From Pseudomonas sp. GL-B-19 (GTDB taxonomy: Bacteria > Pseudomonadota > Gammaproteobacteria > Pseudomonadales > Pseudomonadaceae), in assembly GCF_019956415.1 (NCBI RefSeq), contig NZ_JAHBDK010000097.1, positions 62,001 to 126,000 of the forward strand: 64,000 bases of DNA, read 5' to 3'. The notes under the pieces were generated by a model. The model did no database searches, was not told the origin of the DNA, and saw only the letters and a list, made by a program, of their open reading frames with translations. How positions within the stretch are numbered: position 1 is the stretch's first letter; every line of letters starts with the position of its first letter. Made by a program: the position numbers and the translations under genes. Below, piece by piece: positions 34,318 to 42,749 of this stretch.

Positions 34318-35547
34318 ATGAATCCTCGTTCAACCCCATCACCGTTCAGTCCCGTCGAGATTGGCCCACTGACTCTGAAAAACCGTTTTATCAAGGCCGC
34401 CACCAACGAAGGCATGAGCGCCCAGGGCGTGCCTTCCAAACAACTGGTCAAGCTGCACTCGGCCTTGGCCGCTGGTGGCACCGCCCTGACCACCGTGGCT
34501 TATTGCGCGGTGAGCAGCGATGGCCGCACCTTGCCCAACCAGTTGATCCTCGCTGAATCCAGCGTGCCGCACTTCAAGGCCTTGACCGACGCCGTGCACC
34601 AGGCCGGTGGCCTGGCCAGCGCGCAGATCACCCACGGCGGCTGCTTTACCTTTATTCGCGAGCGCTCGACCAAACGTCCGCTGTCGGCCAGCGGTGGCTT
34701 CAACAAGATCGGCCTGATGAGCGGCATGTTCCTCAAGCAGGCGATGAACGAAGCCGACATGCAACAAGTGGTGCGCGATTTCGCCCAAGGCGCGCGCCTG
34801 GCACGCCAGGCGGGTTTCGATGCCGTGGAAATCCACATGGGCCACGGCTACTTGCTGAGCCAGTTCATTTCGCCGATGTACAACAAGCGTCGCGACCAGT
34901 ACGGCGGCAGCCTGGAAAACCGCCTGCGTTTTCCGCGCCGGGTGCTGCGCGCGGTGCTCGATGCGGTGGGCGAGGAAATGGCGGTGATCTGCAAATACAG
35001 CATCACCGAAGGCGTACGCGCCGGTAACAGCGCCGAAGACGGGGCACAGATCGCCCGCATGCTGGAAGAAGAGGGCGCGCACTTGCTGGTGCTCAGCGCC
35101 GGGATGAACGCCGAATCGATCACCACCATGTTCGGTTCTTCCTTCCCCAAGGAAAACCGCGTGCAGCAGAAGAACAAGATCATCGCCCTGGCGATGGCTA
35201 TCCAGCGTCGCAAAGAGCCGACCGTGGAATTCCGTGAGCTGTATCTGCTGGAACATGCGCGCAAGGTGCGGGCGGCGGTAAAGATGCCGCTGGCTTATCT
35301 GGGCGGCGCCAAGAGCCTGGCGAGTATCGAACAGATCATGGCCGAGGGCTTTGACCTGGTCGCGATGGGGCGGGTGTTGCTGGCTGAAAATGACTACGTC
35401 AACAAACTCGCCAGTGGCGCCAGTCGCGACTCGATCTGCACTGCCTGTAACCGTTGCGTGGCAATGATGTACACCCCCGGTGGCACCTCTTGCGTACTGG
35501 GCCAGCCCGGCGACGCCGAATTGAACCGCCAGCCGGCGGCGGGGTGA
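34318..35547 (+). CDS. OYE-family reductase with 4Fe-4S site (2,4-dienoyl-CoA-reductase-like, short form)
   Basis: A 409-residue FMN TIM barrel with active-site His173 and His176 (HMGHGYL) and the FMN motif YLGGAKSLASIEQIMAEGFD. Near the end, Cys374, Cys377, Cys380 and Cys392 match the 4Fe-4S site of 2,4-dienoyl-CoA reductases, with one residue fewer between the second and third cysteine. The C-terminal FAD/NADPH domain of those enzymes (about 250 residues) is missing and no REP or frameshift explains the loss. It may therefore take electrons from a separate protein. Probable substrate: an unsaturated ring or acyl-CoA intermediate. Confidence 0.82.
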   Translation: MNPRSTPSPFSPVEIGPLTLKNRFIKAATNEGMSAQGVPSKQLVKLHSALAAGGTALTTVAYCAVSSDGRTLPNQLILAESSVPHFKALTDAVHQAGGLASAQITHGGCFTFIRERSTKRPLSASGGFNKIGLMSGMFLKQAMNEADMQQVVRDFAQGARLARQAGFDAVEIHMGHGYLLSQFISPMYNKRRDQYGGSLENRLRFPRRVLRAVLDAVGEEMAVICKYSITEGVRAGNSAEDGAQIARMLEEEGAHLLVLSAGMNAESITTMFGSSFPKENRVQQKNKIIALAMAIQRRKEPTVEFRELYLLEHARKVRAAVKMPLAYLGGAKSLASIEQIMAEGFDLVAMGRVLLAENDYVNKLASGASRDSICTACNRCVAMMYTPGGTSCVLGQPGDAELNRQPAAG

Positions 35548-35632
35548 CAGATACACCGCAGCGCCTGGTTCCTTTGTAGGAGCCAGGCTTGCCGGCGAAG
35601 AACGATAACGCGGTGCAGCAGGTACACCGCGT
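35546..35632. repeat. REP/REPIN pair, family B, between convergent genes
   Basis: Inverted copies (ATACACCGCAGCGCCTGG and GTAGGAGCCAGGCTTGCC units) fill the 93-bp gap between the OYE-type gene and hsaD, touching the stop of the former. Confidence 0.8.
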
Positions 35633-35640
35633 CGCCCGGA

Positions 35641-36474
35641 TCAACCGTGTTGCAGGAAGTCGATGCAGCTGCGGTTGAACAGTTCGCGGTGTTCCACCTG
35701 GACCCAATGCCCGCAACGGTTGAGCACGATGAACCGGGCATTGGGCGCGCCGTCGATGATGCGCTGGGCGCCACTGATCGGGTTGAAGTGATCGTTGGTA
35801 CCCCAGAAGCCCAGGATCGGGCACTGGATCTCACCCAGGCGCGCTTGCATATTCGGGACCATCATGGTGCTGAACAGGTTCTTGGGCTGGGTCACTGCCA
35901 CCGCCACGCGTTCTTGCAACAGGCTTTCCGGCAGAATCGAATCATCGAATAGCTGCAGGCGCATCATGCTGCGCATCTCCTCCATTCCAATGGGGCCAGC
36001 GCTGAACAGGCTGACCATGCGCACGATGCCTTCCATCTTGAAGTAGGTTTCCCGTTCCTCGACACCGCCCGGAGCCAGCAGGATCAGGCTCTGTGGCAGT
36101 TGCGGCAGACGCAAGGCCAGGCCGAGGGCGATCGCGCCACCCAACGAATTACCCAGCAGCGTGCAACGCCGCACACCGATGCACTCCAGGAACGCCGCCA
36201 CGCAGTCGACGAAGAAATCCAGGTTGTACTGGACGTCCTCGGGTTTGTCCGAGCGGCCGAAACCTGGGAGGTCAAGCACGATGTTGCGATAGCCCGCGGC
36301 GACGAATTGCGGGTAGTTGCCCTTGAAGTTGCTGAAGCCACTGGCGCCCGGCCCGCTGCCGTGCAGCCACAGCACCACGGGGCCTGCGCCCTCATCCAGA
36401 TAGTGCAGACGCAAGCCGTTTGGCAGGGTCGCGTAATGGCCGACGGGCAGGGGCAAGTCTACGGGTTGATTCAT
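35641..36474 (-). CDS. hsaD: 4,9-DSHA hydrolase (HsaD, meta-cleavage product hydrolase)
   Basis: A 277-residue alpha/beta hydrolase with oxyanion segment HGSGPGASG (38-46), nucleophile Ser110 in GNSLGG, Asp228 in GTNDHF and His256 in CGHWVQVEH. This is the C-C hydrolase type that splits the ring-cleaved secosteroid into HIP and a dienoic acid. I chose ATG 36474 because GGAG lies seven bases upstream; the open frame extends to a GTG at 36615 inside the regulatory element. It stands alone on the minus strand, opposite an SDR operon. Confidence 0.92.
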   Translation of the reverse strand: MNQPVDLPLPVGHYATLPNGLRLHYLDEGAGPVVLWLHGSGPGASGFSNFKGNYPQFVAAGYRNIVLDLPGFGRSDKPEDVQYNLDFFVDCVAAFLECIGVRRCTLLGNSLGGAIALGLALRLPQLPQSLILLAPGGVEERETYFKMEGIVRMVSLFSAGPIGMEEMRSMMRLQLFDDSILPESLLQERVAVAVTQPKNLFSTMMVPNMQARLGEIQCPILGFWGTNDHFNPISGAQRIIDGAPNARFIVLNRCGHWVQVEHRELFNRSCIDFLQHG

Positions 36475-36614
36475 GGGGTTCTCCATTGTCTGCGGATTCA
36501 TGAAGCACAGCCGCGTCAGGCGCTGCAGCAGATTGAATGCAGCGACTTGAAGGGAAACGCAGCGACTGGCGTGGTGCGCGCAATGTGAATGCTGGGCTCT
36601 GATCGGGTTATTCA

Positions 36615-36632
36615 CATCGTCCGTTCAGACCA
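36615..36632 (-). promoter_or_regulatory. TAGTC-N5-GGACGATG element upstream of hsaD
   Basis: On the minus strand: TGGTC, spacer TGAAC, GGACGATG (one mismatch). It lies 140 bp before the preferred hsaD start and only 8 bp from the opposed element at 36641, the tightest back-to-back pair in the window. Confidence 0.65.
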
Positions 36633-36640
36633 CGCGGCGG

Positions 36641-36658
36641 TAGTCCCATCGGACGATG
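36641..36658 (+). promoter_or_regulatory. TAGTC-N5-GGACGATG element upstream of the SDR-SDR-SnoaL operon
   Basis: Exact match in both halves (spacer CCATC), ending 90 bp before the first start codon. Possible -10 TAATCA at 36679-36684, 20 nt downstream. Confidence 0.72.
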
Positions 36659-36748
36659 TCTGCCCTGGCGCTTACCGCTAATCATGCACGGGACGGCTCC
36701 ACTGCAAGGGCAGCGGGCTGCAGCGTATTTGCACATTCGGAGATTGCT

Positions 36749-37483
36749 ATGAAGTTACTCAATAAAGTGGCCTTTGTGACCGGCGCCGCGCAGGGCATGG
36801 GCCAGGCCATCGTGCGTGGTTTTGTCGCCGAAGGCGCCAAGGTGGTGGCTGTCGACCTGAATCAGGCAGCCCTGGCCGAGAGCCTGGCAGATTTGGGTGA
36901 CAAGGTACTGGCTCTCGCCTGTAATGTCGGTGATGGTGCCTCCGTGGCCGATGCCATGGGGCAGGCCGAGCAGCACTTCGGCGGCCTCGACATCCTGGTC
37001 AACAACGCCGGCGTGGGCGCGCTGGACAGTTTCCTCGAAACCCCGGATGAGAGCTGGGCGCGGGTGATCGGCGTGAACCTGGGCGGCACCTTCCTGTGCT
37101 GCCGCGAAGGCGCCAAACTGATGGTCAAGGGTGGTCGCAAGGGCGCGATCATCAACCTCTCCAGCACCGCCGCGCTGACCGGCGACGGCCCAAGCCACTA
37201 CTGCGCCTCGAAAGCCGGGGTGATGGGCCTGACCCGTTCGATTGCCCGTGAACTGGCGGCCAGCGGCATACGTGTCAACACCCTGGTGCCGGGGCCGACC
37301 AACACCCCGATGATGGCCGGCATCCCTGATGACTACATGCAAACGCTGCTGAAAAACGTGCCCTTGGGCCGTATGTGCGAGACCGACGAGATCGCCAGGG
37401 TCGCGGTGTTTCTGGCCAGCGAAGACGCCAGTTTCATGACTGGGCAGAACATCGCCGTCAACGGTGGCATGGCCTTTATCTGA
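36749..37483 (+). CDS. SDR-family oxidoreductase
   Basis: A 244-residue classical SDR: TGAAQGMG at 11-18, NNAGVG at 85-90, catalytic Ser138, Tyr151, Lys155 (YCASK), and a C-terminal TGQNIAVNGGMAFI. GGAG lies six bases before the ATG. It starts a three-gene unit (SDR, SDR, SnoaL-like). Two dehydrogenases and a SnoaL-fold protein together suggest removal or inversion of a ring hydroxyl, for example at C12 or C7 of bile acids, by oxidation, dehydration and reduction (inference; compare Comamonas SteA/SteB). Confidence 0.82.
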   Translation: MKLLNKVAFVTGAAQGMGQAIVRGFVAEGAKVVAVDLNQAALAESLADLGDKVLALACNVGDGASVADAMGQAEQHFGGLDILVNNAGVGALDSFLETPDESWARVIGVNLGGTFLCCREGAKLMVKGGRKGAIINLSSTAALTGDGPSHYCASKAGVMGLTRSIARELAASGIRVNTLVPGPTNTPMMAGIPDDYMQTLLKNVPLGRMCETDEIARVAVFLASEDASFMTGQNIAVNGGMAFI

Positions 37484-37497
37484 TCAGGGAGACACCC

Positions 37498-38271
37498 ATG
37501 AGTAAGCGTTTACAAGGAAAAATCGCCTTTGTTACCGGCGCCGGTTCCGGCATCGGCGAAGCCACCGCGCTACGATTCGCCGAGGAGGGCGCCACGGTGG
37601 TGCTGTGTGGCCGACGCATTGAGCCGCTGCAAGGCGTGCAGGAAAAAATCCGGACCCAGGGTGGGCAGGCCGAGATCGCCGTGGCCGATGTCAGCGATGA
37701 ACAGGCCTACGTCGGCGCACTTCAAGCTACTGCGCAACGCCACGGACGTCTGGACATTCTGGTCAACAACGCAATGGCCTACACCTGGGGCGGTATCGAC
37801 ACGATGACCACCTCAGACTGGCACGCCAATTTCGCTACTACGGTGGACGGCACCTTCTGGGGCACCCGTACCGCGATGCAGTTGATGAAAGAGCAGGGCG
37901 GTGGTTCGATCGTCAATATCGCTTCGATCTGCGGCCTGTTCGGCACAGCCTGGATGGCCGGTTACTCGGCGGCCAAGGCGGCGGTGATCAACTTCAGCCG
38001 GGCGGCGGCCAGCGAAGGAGCACCGCACAACATCCGCTGCAACGTGATCATCCCCGGCGTGGTCGACACTCCTGCTACAGCCGGCATGCTGGGCGACGCC
38101 AAGACCCGTACCAACACTGAAAAAGTGATCCCGATGAAACGGGTCGGCCTGCCGGTGGAACTGGCCAACGCCATTTTGTTTCTGGCCAGCGACGAGGCTT
38201 CGTATGTCACCGGCGCCAGCCTGGCGGTGGACGGCGGGCGGGGTTCGGATCTGTACACGGTGCTCGACTGA
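37498..38271 (+). CDS. SDR-family oxidoreductase
   Basis: A 257-residue classical SDR: TGAGSGIG at 13-20, NNAMAY at 90-95 in place of NNAG, Ser143, Tyr156, Lys160 (YSAAK). The Gly of the NNAG motif is replaced by Met, which is unusual and may shape the active site. It begins 14 bp after the previous SDR, and its stop shares the base A38271 with the next start (TGATG), so the three genes are translationally linked. A steroid hydroxyl or keto group is the likely substrate. Confidence 0.82.
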   Translation: MSKRLQGKIAFVTGAGSGIGEATALRFAEEGATVVLCGRRIEPLQGVQEKIRTQGGQAEIAVADVSDEQAYVGALQATAQRHGRLDILVNNAMAYTWGGIDTMTTSDWHANFATTVDGTFWGTRTAMQLMKEQGGGSIVNIASICGLFGTAWMAGYSAAKAAVINFSRAAASEGAPHNIRCNVIIPGVVDTPATAGMLGDAKTRTNTEKVIPMKRVGLPVELANAILFLASDEASYVTGASLAVDGGRGSDLYTVLD

Positions 38272-38906
38272 TGAGCCAGGACCCGAGCGCATTGCTTGCG
38301 CGCATTGACCGACTGGAGTCGCTGGACGCGATCCGCCAACTGGCTGGCAAATATGCCCTGGCGCTGGACATGCGTGATATGGATGCCATGGCCAACTGCT
38401 TCGCCCCGGACGTGCGCGTGGGCCGCGACAAAAGCGGTCGCGCGCACCTCAAGGTGTGGCTGGACGAAACCATGCGCAAGCAGTTTCACGGCACCTCCCA
38501 TCACCTGGGGCAACACATCATCGAGTTCAGCGATGCCGATCACGCCACAGGCGTGGTCTATTCGAAGAACGAGCATGAGACCGGTCCCGAGTGGGTAATC
38601 ATGCAGATGCTGTACTGGGACGACTATGAGCGAATCGATGGGCGCTGGTGCTTCCGTCGCCGCTTGCCGTGCTATTGGTACGCGACCGACCTGAACAAAC
38701 CACCGATCGGCGGTTTGAAAATACGCTGGCCAGGGCGCGAGCCGTACGCCGGCTCCTTCCACGAGCTCTTTCCATCCTGGGATGCATTCTGGGCGCAACG
38801 CCCGGACAAGGACGCCTTGCCGCAGATCGCCGAGCCGGCACCGCTGGAAGGCTTTCTCAAAACGCTGCGCCGTGGGGCGGATGACCCGAAGATTCGCGTG
38901 CGCTGA
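38271..38906 (+). CDS. SnoaL-like (NTF2-fold) protein 2, candidate steroid dehydratase
   Basis: A 211-residue SnoaL_4-type protein: DAIRQLAGKYALALDMRDMD near the start with the conserved polar cluster, HHLGQHIIEF in the middle, and a proline-rich C-terminal extension (KPPIGGLKIRWPGREPYAGS). Bile acid 7-alpha-dehydratase BaiE and the hydroxysteroid dehydratase Hsh2 belong to this superfamily. Overlap with the preceding SDR stop (TGATG) implies joint action, probably dehydration of a hydroxysteroid after oxidation. It is longer than the 144-residue SnoaL-like protein at 7199-7633. Confidence 0.78.
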   Translation: MSQDPSALLARIDRLESLDAIRQLAGKYALALDMRDMDAMANCFAPDVRVGRDKSGRAHLKVWLDETMRKQFHGTSHHLGQHIIEFSDADHATGVVYSKNEHETGPEWVIMQMLYWDDYERIDGRWCFRRRLPCYWYATDLNKPPIGGLKIRWPGREPYAGSFHELFPSWDAFWAQRPDKDALPQIAEPAPLEGFLKTLRRGADDPKIRVR

Positions 38907-38987
38907 ACAATCGGGCGGCCCGTGCAGGATTGCCGCCTTGTGCAACACCCAACGAATGTGGGAGCGGGCTTGCTCGCTCCCACAAAG

Positions 38988-39196
38988 TAATGCTGTTCAC
39001 TTAGGTTTGGTGCTTCAGGCGCACATAGGGATCTTCCAGCGAACCAGAATCTCGCGGCTGTAGACGATCCTTTGTGGGAGCGAGCCTGCTCGCGATGGCT
39101 TTGTGTTGGGCGACATGTTTTTTGATGGTGTACATATCCATTGCTGCGGTAACGGATATGTACACCATCCCACCACGTCTTAAGTGAACAGCATTA
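38988..39196. mobile_element. MITE-like element, 209 bp, with perfect 16-bp terminal inverted repeats
   Basis: The left end TAATGCTGTTCACTTA (38988-39003) is the exact complement of the right end TAAGTGAACAGCATTA (39181-39196). Inside are a REP half (GGGAGCGAGCCTGCTCGCG, about 39076) and a second perfect 16-bp inverted repeat, 39124-39139 with 39154-39169, with a 14-nt loop. No open frame is present, so it is non-autonomous. It occupies most of the 312-bp gap between two convergent genes; a further REP half lies at 38958-38984. Confidence 0.75.
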
Positions 39197-39218
39197 GTTC
39201 CTACAAAGGGCTTTTGGT

Positions 39219-40412
39219 TTAGTTCGTGACTCGTGGCTCCCGCGGCATGCCCAGTGCCCGCTCGGCAATCACGTTGCGCTGAATTTCATTGCTGCCGCCA
39301 TAGATGGTGTCGGAGCGGGTGAACAGGAACAGCGACTGCAGGCGGCTGAGCTGGTAGGGCGCGGCGTCGAGGATTTCTCCAGCATCACCCAGCACGTCCA
39401 TGGCCAGTTTGCCCAGGTCGCTGTGCCAAGTGGACCAGGCCAGTTTGTAGATCATCGCTTCGCGACTGAGGCTGCCGTCTTGCGGGCCCGAGAGCATGCG
39501 CAGAGAGTTGTAGCGCAACACCTTGAGCCCGCTCCAGGCCTGGGCGATGCGCTGGCGCAGCAGTGGGTCGCGCGCGGCGCCGTTGGCGCGGGCGATGCGG
39601 ATGACTTCGTCGAGTTCGTTGTGAAACTGCATCTGCTGACCCAGTGTTGATACGCCGCGCTCAAAACCCAGCAGCGCCATGGCGATCTTCCAGCCATCGC
39701 CCGGTTGGCCGATCAGGTTGTCGGCACTCGTGACGGCCTGGTCGAAGAACACCTCGTTGAATTCACTGGTACCGGTCAGTTGCTGGATCGGTTGCACGCG
39801 GATGCTGTCCTGGGCCATCGGCACCAGAAGGAACGACAAGCCGTGATGTCCCTGGCTGCCGGGCTCGGTGCGCGCCAGCACGAAACACCAGTCGGCCTCG
39901 TGAGCCAGGGAGGTCCAGACCTTCTGCCCGCTGATCAGCCAGTGTTCGCCCGTGGCATCCAGTTTCGCCCTGGTCTGTACGTTGGCAAGGTCCGAACCTG
40001 CCCCCGGCTCCGAATAGCCCTGGCACCAGAATTGGCTGCCGTCGAGGATGCCGGGCAACAGGCGCTTTTGCTGGGCCGGGGTACCGAAGGCGGCGAGTGT
40101 CGGGCCGACCAGGCCTTCGCCGATATGACCCATGCGCCCGGGTCCACCGGCGCGGGCATATTCCTCATGGAAGATCACCTGCTGACTGATGGAGAGTCCT
40201 CGTCCGCCGTGTTCCCTGGCCCAGCCGACGCCGATCCAGGCACCTGCGGCAAGCCGACGCTCCCAGGCTTTGCGCTCCTCAGGAAAACTGTGTTCATCCC
40301 CCGGGCCGCCGCGAAAACGCAGTGGTGCAAATTCGCTGCTCAGGTGCTCGGCCAGCCACAGGGCGACTTCTTCGCGGAACACTTCATCTGCGCGACTGAA
40401 ACCGATTTTCAT
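39219..40412 (-). CDS. Acyl-CoA dehydrogenase (canonical subunit of a pair)
   Basis: A 397-residue acyl-CoA dehydrogenase: WCQGYSEPGAGSDLANVQ near 130-147, ISGQKVWTSLAHEADW, and a C-terminal YGGSNEIQRNVIAERALGMP. Its start overlaps the stop of the upstream dehydrogenase gene by 4 bp. One canonical plus one divergent subunit points to an alpha2-beta2 enzyme for a bulky steroid CoA ester, as for FadE26/27 and FadE28/29. It forms a two-gene minus-strand unit, separate from the similar pair at 402-2746, so probably serves a different cycle. Confidence 0.87.
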   Translation of the reverse strand: MKIGFSRADEVFREEVALWLAEHLSSEFAPLRFRGGPGDEHSFPEERKAWERRLAAGAWIGVGWAREHGGRGLSISQQVIFHEEYARAGGPGRMGHIGEGLVGPTLAAFGTPAQQKRLLPGILDGSQFWCQGYSEPGAGSDLANVQTRAKLDATGEHWLISGQKVWTSLAHEADWCFVLARTEPGSQGHHGLSFLLVPMAQDSIRVQPIQQLTGTSEFNEVFFDQAVTSADNLIGQPGDGWKIAMALLGFERGVSTLGQQMQFHNELDEVIRIARANGAARDPLLRQRIAQAWSGLKVLRYNSLRMLSGPQDGSLSREAMIYKLAWSTWHSDLGKLAMDVLGDAGEILDAAPYQLSRLQSLFLFTRSDTIYGGSNEIQRNVIAERALGMPREPRVTN

Positions 40413-41581
40413 GGTTGTTCTCCCAATAGATGCTTAGCCAGGCGCTCGCGGTGCAACGCCGGGCTGCCCAGTAGATGCTCGCCGGCGCGGGCACGTTTGA
40501 AGTACAGGTGCGGATCGTATTCCCAGGTAAACCCGACGCCGCCATGCAGTTGGATCGACTCGGCGGCGCAGTGAAAAAAAGCTTCGCTGGCATGAATCTT
40601 TGCCGTGGCGGCGGCCTGCTCAAGCTCCTGGGCCACGGCGGCATCGCCTTTCGGGTCCAGACGTTCCTGGGCTACACAGGCGGCGTAGTAGGCCGCCGAC
40701 CGGGCGCATTCGACTTGCAGCATCATGTCGGCACAGCGGTGCTTGATCGCCTGGAAGCTGGCGATGGTGCGTTTGAATTGCCGGCGTTCGGCAATGTAGG
40801 CCAGGGTCAGGTCCAGGGCCTGTTGCGCGCCGCCAGCCTGCTCGGCGGCAAGCCCGATGGCGGCGATCAGCAGGGTGTCACGCAGCACAGCCCAGCCTTG
40901 CTCGGGGCCGCAAAGTTGTTGTGCCTCGCTGACCTGCACGTGATGCAATTCAATGCGTGCCAAGCGACGGGTCTGGTCCAGGGTTGCCAAGGAGGTACGC
41001 ACCACGCCCGGCGTATTGCCAGGCAAGACGAACAGGCAGATGCCCCGTTCGCCCTGAGTGTCGGGGGCGCGAGCGGCGACGATCAACAGGTCGGCCGAGG
41101 CGCCATCGATGACCTGTGCGTATTGGCCGTCAAGGGTCCAGCCTCCTGAGCGCGGCGCAGCCACGGCTTGCACACTGCAAGCCTCCAGCCCTGGAACGCT
41201 GGCGAAGGCCAGGGTGGCACGGGTTTCACCTGCGGCAATCGCCCCCAGCCAGTGCTCCTGTATGGGCTCGTTGTGCCCCAGCAGCAGGGCCGGGGTGGCC
41301 AGGCACGCAGTGGCGAACAGCGGCGAACCCAGCAGATAGCGACCGCTTTGTTCCAGCAGAATCGCCAGTTCGACAAACCCCAGGCCCATACCGCCAAAGC
41401 GCTCCGGCACCATCAGCGCCGGCCAGTACAGTTCCTGGCCGATCCGTTGCCAGACCTCGGGATCATGAGCGTCCGGCCGGTTCATGGCGGCGCGCACGGC
41501 ATGCGAGTCGCTGACCTGGGCAAGAAAACGCTCGGCGCTGTCGCGAATCATCAGGTGTTCTTCGGTAAAAGCGAACTCCAT
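40409..41581 (-). CDS. Acyl-CoA dehydrogenase (divergent subunit of a pair)
   Basis: A 390-residue acyl-CoA dehydrogenase-fold protein with ERRQFKRTIASFQAIKHRCADM and QLHGGVGFTWEYDPHLYFKRA, but without a clear SEPxAGSD motif. ATG 41581 (MEFAFTEEHLMIRD) matches the family start; the frame runs 18 bases further. No strong RBS is seen. The regulatory element at 41644 lies about 62 bp upstream. Likely partner of the subunit coded next on the same strand. Confidence 0.86.
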   Translation of the reverse strand: MEFAFTEEHLMIRDSAERFLAQVSDSHAVRAAMNRPDAHDPEVWQRIGQELYWPALMVPERFGGMGLGFVELAILLEQSGRYLLGSPLFATACLATPALLLGHNEPIQEHWLGAIAAGETRATLAFASVPGLEACSVQAVAAPRSGGWTLDGQYAQVIDGASADLLIVAARAPDTQGERGICLFVLPGNTPGVVRTSLATLDQTRRLARIELHHVQVSEAQQLCGPEQGWAVLRDTLLIAAIGLAAEQAGGAQQALDLTLAYIAERRQFKRTIASFQAIKHRCADMMLQVECARSAAYYAACVAQERLDPKGDAAVAQELEQAAATAKIHASEAFFHCAAESIQLHGGVGFTWEYDPHLYFKRARAGEHLLGSPALHRERLAKHLLGEQP

Positions 41582-41643
41582 GGGGGGCGGTCTCTGCAAT
41601 GCGGATGGATGCGCAAAGTCTGAGGGAGTGGGAGCGGTGTTCG

Positions 41644-41661
41644 AATCACTAAAACGGACTA
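41644..41661 (-). promoter_or_regulatory. Degenerate TAGTC-N5-GGACGATG element upstream of the acyl-CoA dehydrogenase pair
   Basis: On the minus strand: TAGTC, spacer CGTTT, TAGTGATT. The first half is exact, but the second half matches poorly. Position (62 bp to the start) and its mirror-image placement with the element at 41764 support it. Confidence 0.45.
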
Positions 41662-41669
41662 GGGACAGC

Positions 41670-41757
41670 GCGTCATCGTTCTTCGCCCTGTAGGAGCCCG
41701 GCTTGCCGGCGAAGGCGTCCGTGAAATCGCCTTTGCTGGCAAGCCGGGCTCCTACAG
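41670..41757. repeat. REP/REPIN pair, family B
   Basis: CTGTAGGAGCCCGGCTTGCC and its inverted copy GGCAAGCCGGGCTCCTACAG enclose a short centre with GAAGGCGT and CGCCTTTGCTGG. The pair lies between the two opposed regulatory elements of the divergent promoter. Confidence 0.8.
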
Positions 41758-41763
41758 GGTGCT

Positions 41764-41781
41764 TAGTCTCAACGGACGATG
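41764..41781 (+). promoter_or_regulatory. TAGTC-N5-GGACGATG element upstream of the hsaC-ipd operon
   Basis: Exact match in both halves (spacer TCAAC), ending 65 bp before hsaC; possible -10 CACAAT at 41802-41807, 20 nt downstream. It is the only copy before a run of ten genes. Confidence 0.72.
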
Positions 41782-41846
41782 AAGCGCCCGGTGGCGCTTA
41801 GCACAATGCCAGCCACGTAAGCCATTCAGCCAACGAGGACCAAGGC

Positions 41847-42737
41847 ATGATCGACATTCGCGGTTTGAGCTATTTCGTCTCGCAGATCGAAAACCTCAGC
41901 CATTGGCAGCGTTACGCCGAAGACGTGCTGGGCATGCAAGTGAACCCGGCGCCGGGCGGAGGCTTGTACGTGAAAATGGACGAGCGTCCGTTTCGCATGC
42001 TGATCGTCGAAGGCAGCGAGGCGCGTTACCTGGCCTCTGGCTGGGAGTTGGCCAACGAGCCGGCATTCAATGCCGCCCTCGAGCACCTGAGCGCTGCCGG
42101 CATTGAATGGCAGCCGGGCTCCGCCGCCGAGATCGAGCAGCGCGGTGTACAGGCGCTGATCAAGGTCACCGACCCGTCGGGCAACTGTCATGAACTGAGC
42201 TGGGGCCATCGTTCCGATTGCCTGCCGTTTGTCTCGCCTCAGGGTGTGCCGCGCTTCATCACCGGCGACATGGGCCTGGGTCATGCGGTGCTGCCAGCGC
42301 CAAATTTCGACGCCACCCTTGCGTTCGCCAAGGATGTGTTGGGCTTTAAGTTGTCGGACATTTTCAACTTCCGCCCCGACGCGTCGGTGCCGCCGATCCG
42401 CATTCACTTCCTGCATTGTCAAAACGCCCGCCACCACAGCCTGGCACTGGCCGAGTACCCGGTGCCGTCAGGTTGCGTACACGTGATGGTCGAGGTCGAT
42501 TCGATGACCGAAGTCGGTCGTGCCCACGACCGTCTGCACGCCCATGACGTGAGCCTGTCGGCCACCCTCGGCCAGCACCTGAACGACCGCATGACCAGTT
42601 TCTACATGAAGACGCCGTCCGGTTTCGATCTGGAGTACGGCTTTGGCGGTTTGCAAGTCGACTGGGCCGAACATTCGGCGTTCGAGTTCACCCGCGTGAG
42701 CATTTGGGGGCACGACTTTTCGGTCGGCCAACAGTAA
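41847..42737 (+). CDS. hsaC: Extradiol catechol dioxygenase (HsaC)
   Basis: A 296-residue type I extradiol dioxygenase of two vicinal-oxygen-chelate domains. The iron ligands His146 (GLGHAVL), His212 (CVHVMVE) and Glu263 (FDLEYG) stand at nearly the BphC positions. HsaC cleaves the catechol 3,4-DHSA in the A ring next to the hydroxyl groups. It heads a long plus-strand operon that otherwise codes for HIP degradation, so A-ring cleavage and C/D-ring breakdown are expressed together. Confidence 0.94.
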   Translation: MIDIRGLSYFVSQIENLSHWQRYAEDVLGMQVNPAPGGGLYVKMDERPFRMLIVEGSEARYLASGWELANEPAFNAALEHLSAAGIEWQPGSAAEIEQRGVQALIKVTDPSGNCHELSWGHRSDCLPFVSPQGVPRFITGDMGLGHAVLPAPNFDATLAFAKDVLGFKLSDIFNFRPDASVPPIRIHFLHCQNARHHSLALAEYPVPSGCVHVMVEVDSMTEVGRAHDRLHAHDVSLSATLGQHLNDRMTSFYMKTPSGFDLEYGFGGLQVDWAEHSAFEFTRVSIWGHDFSVGQQ

Positions 42738-42749
42738 GGAATGATCAAA

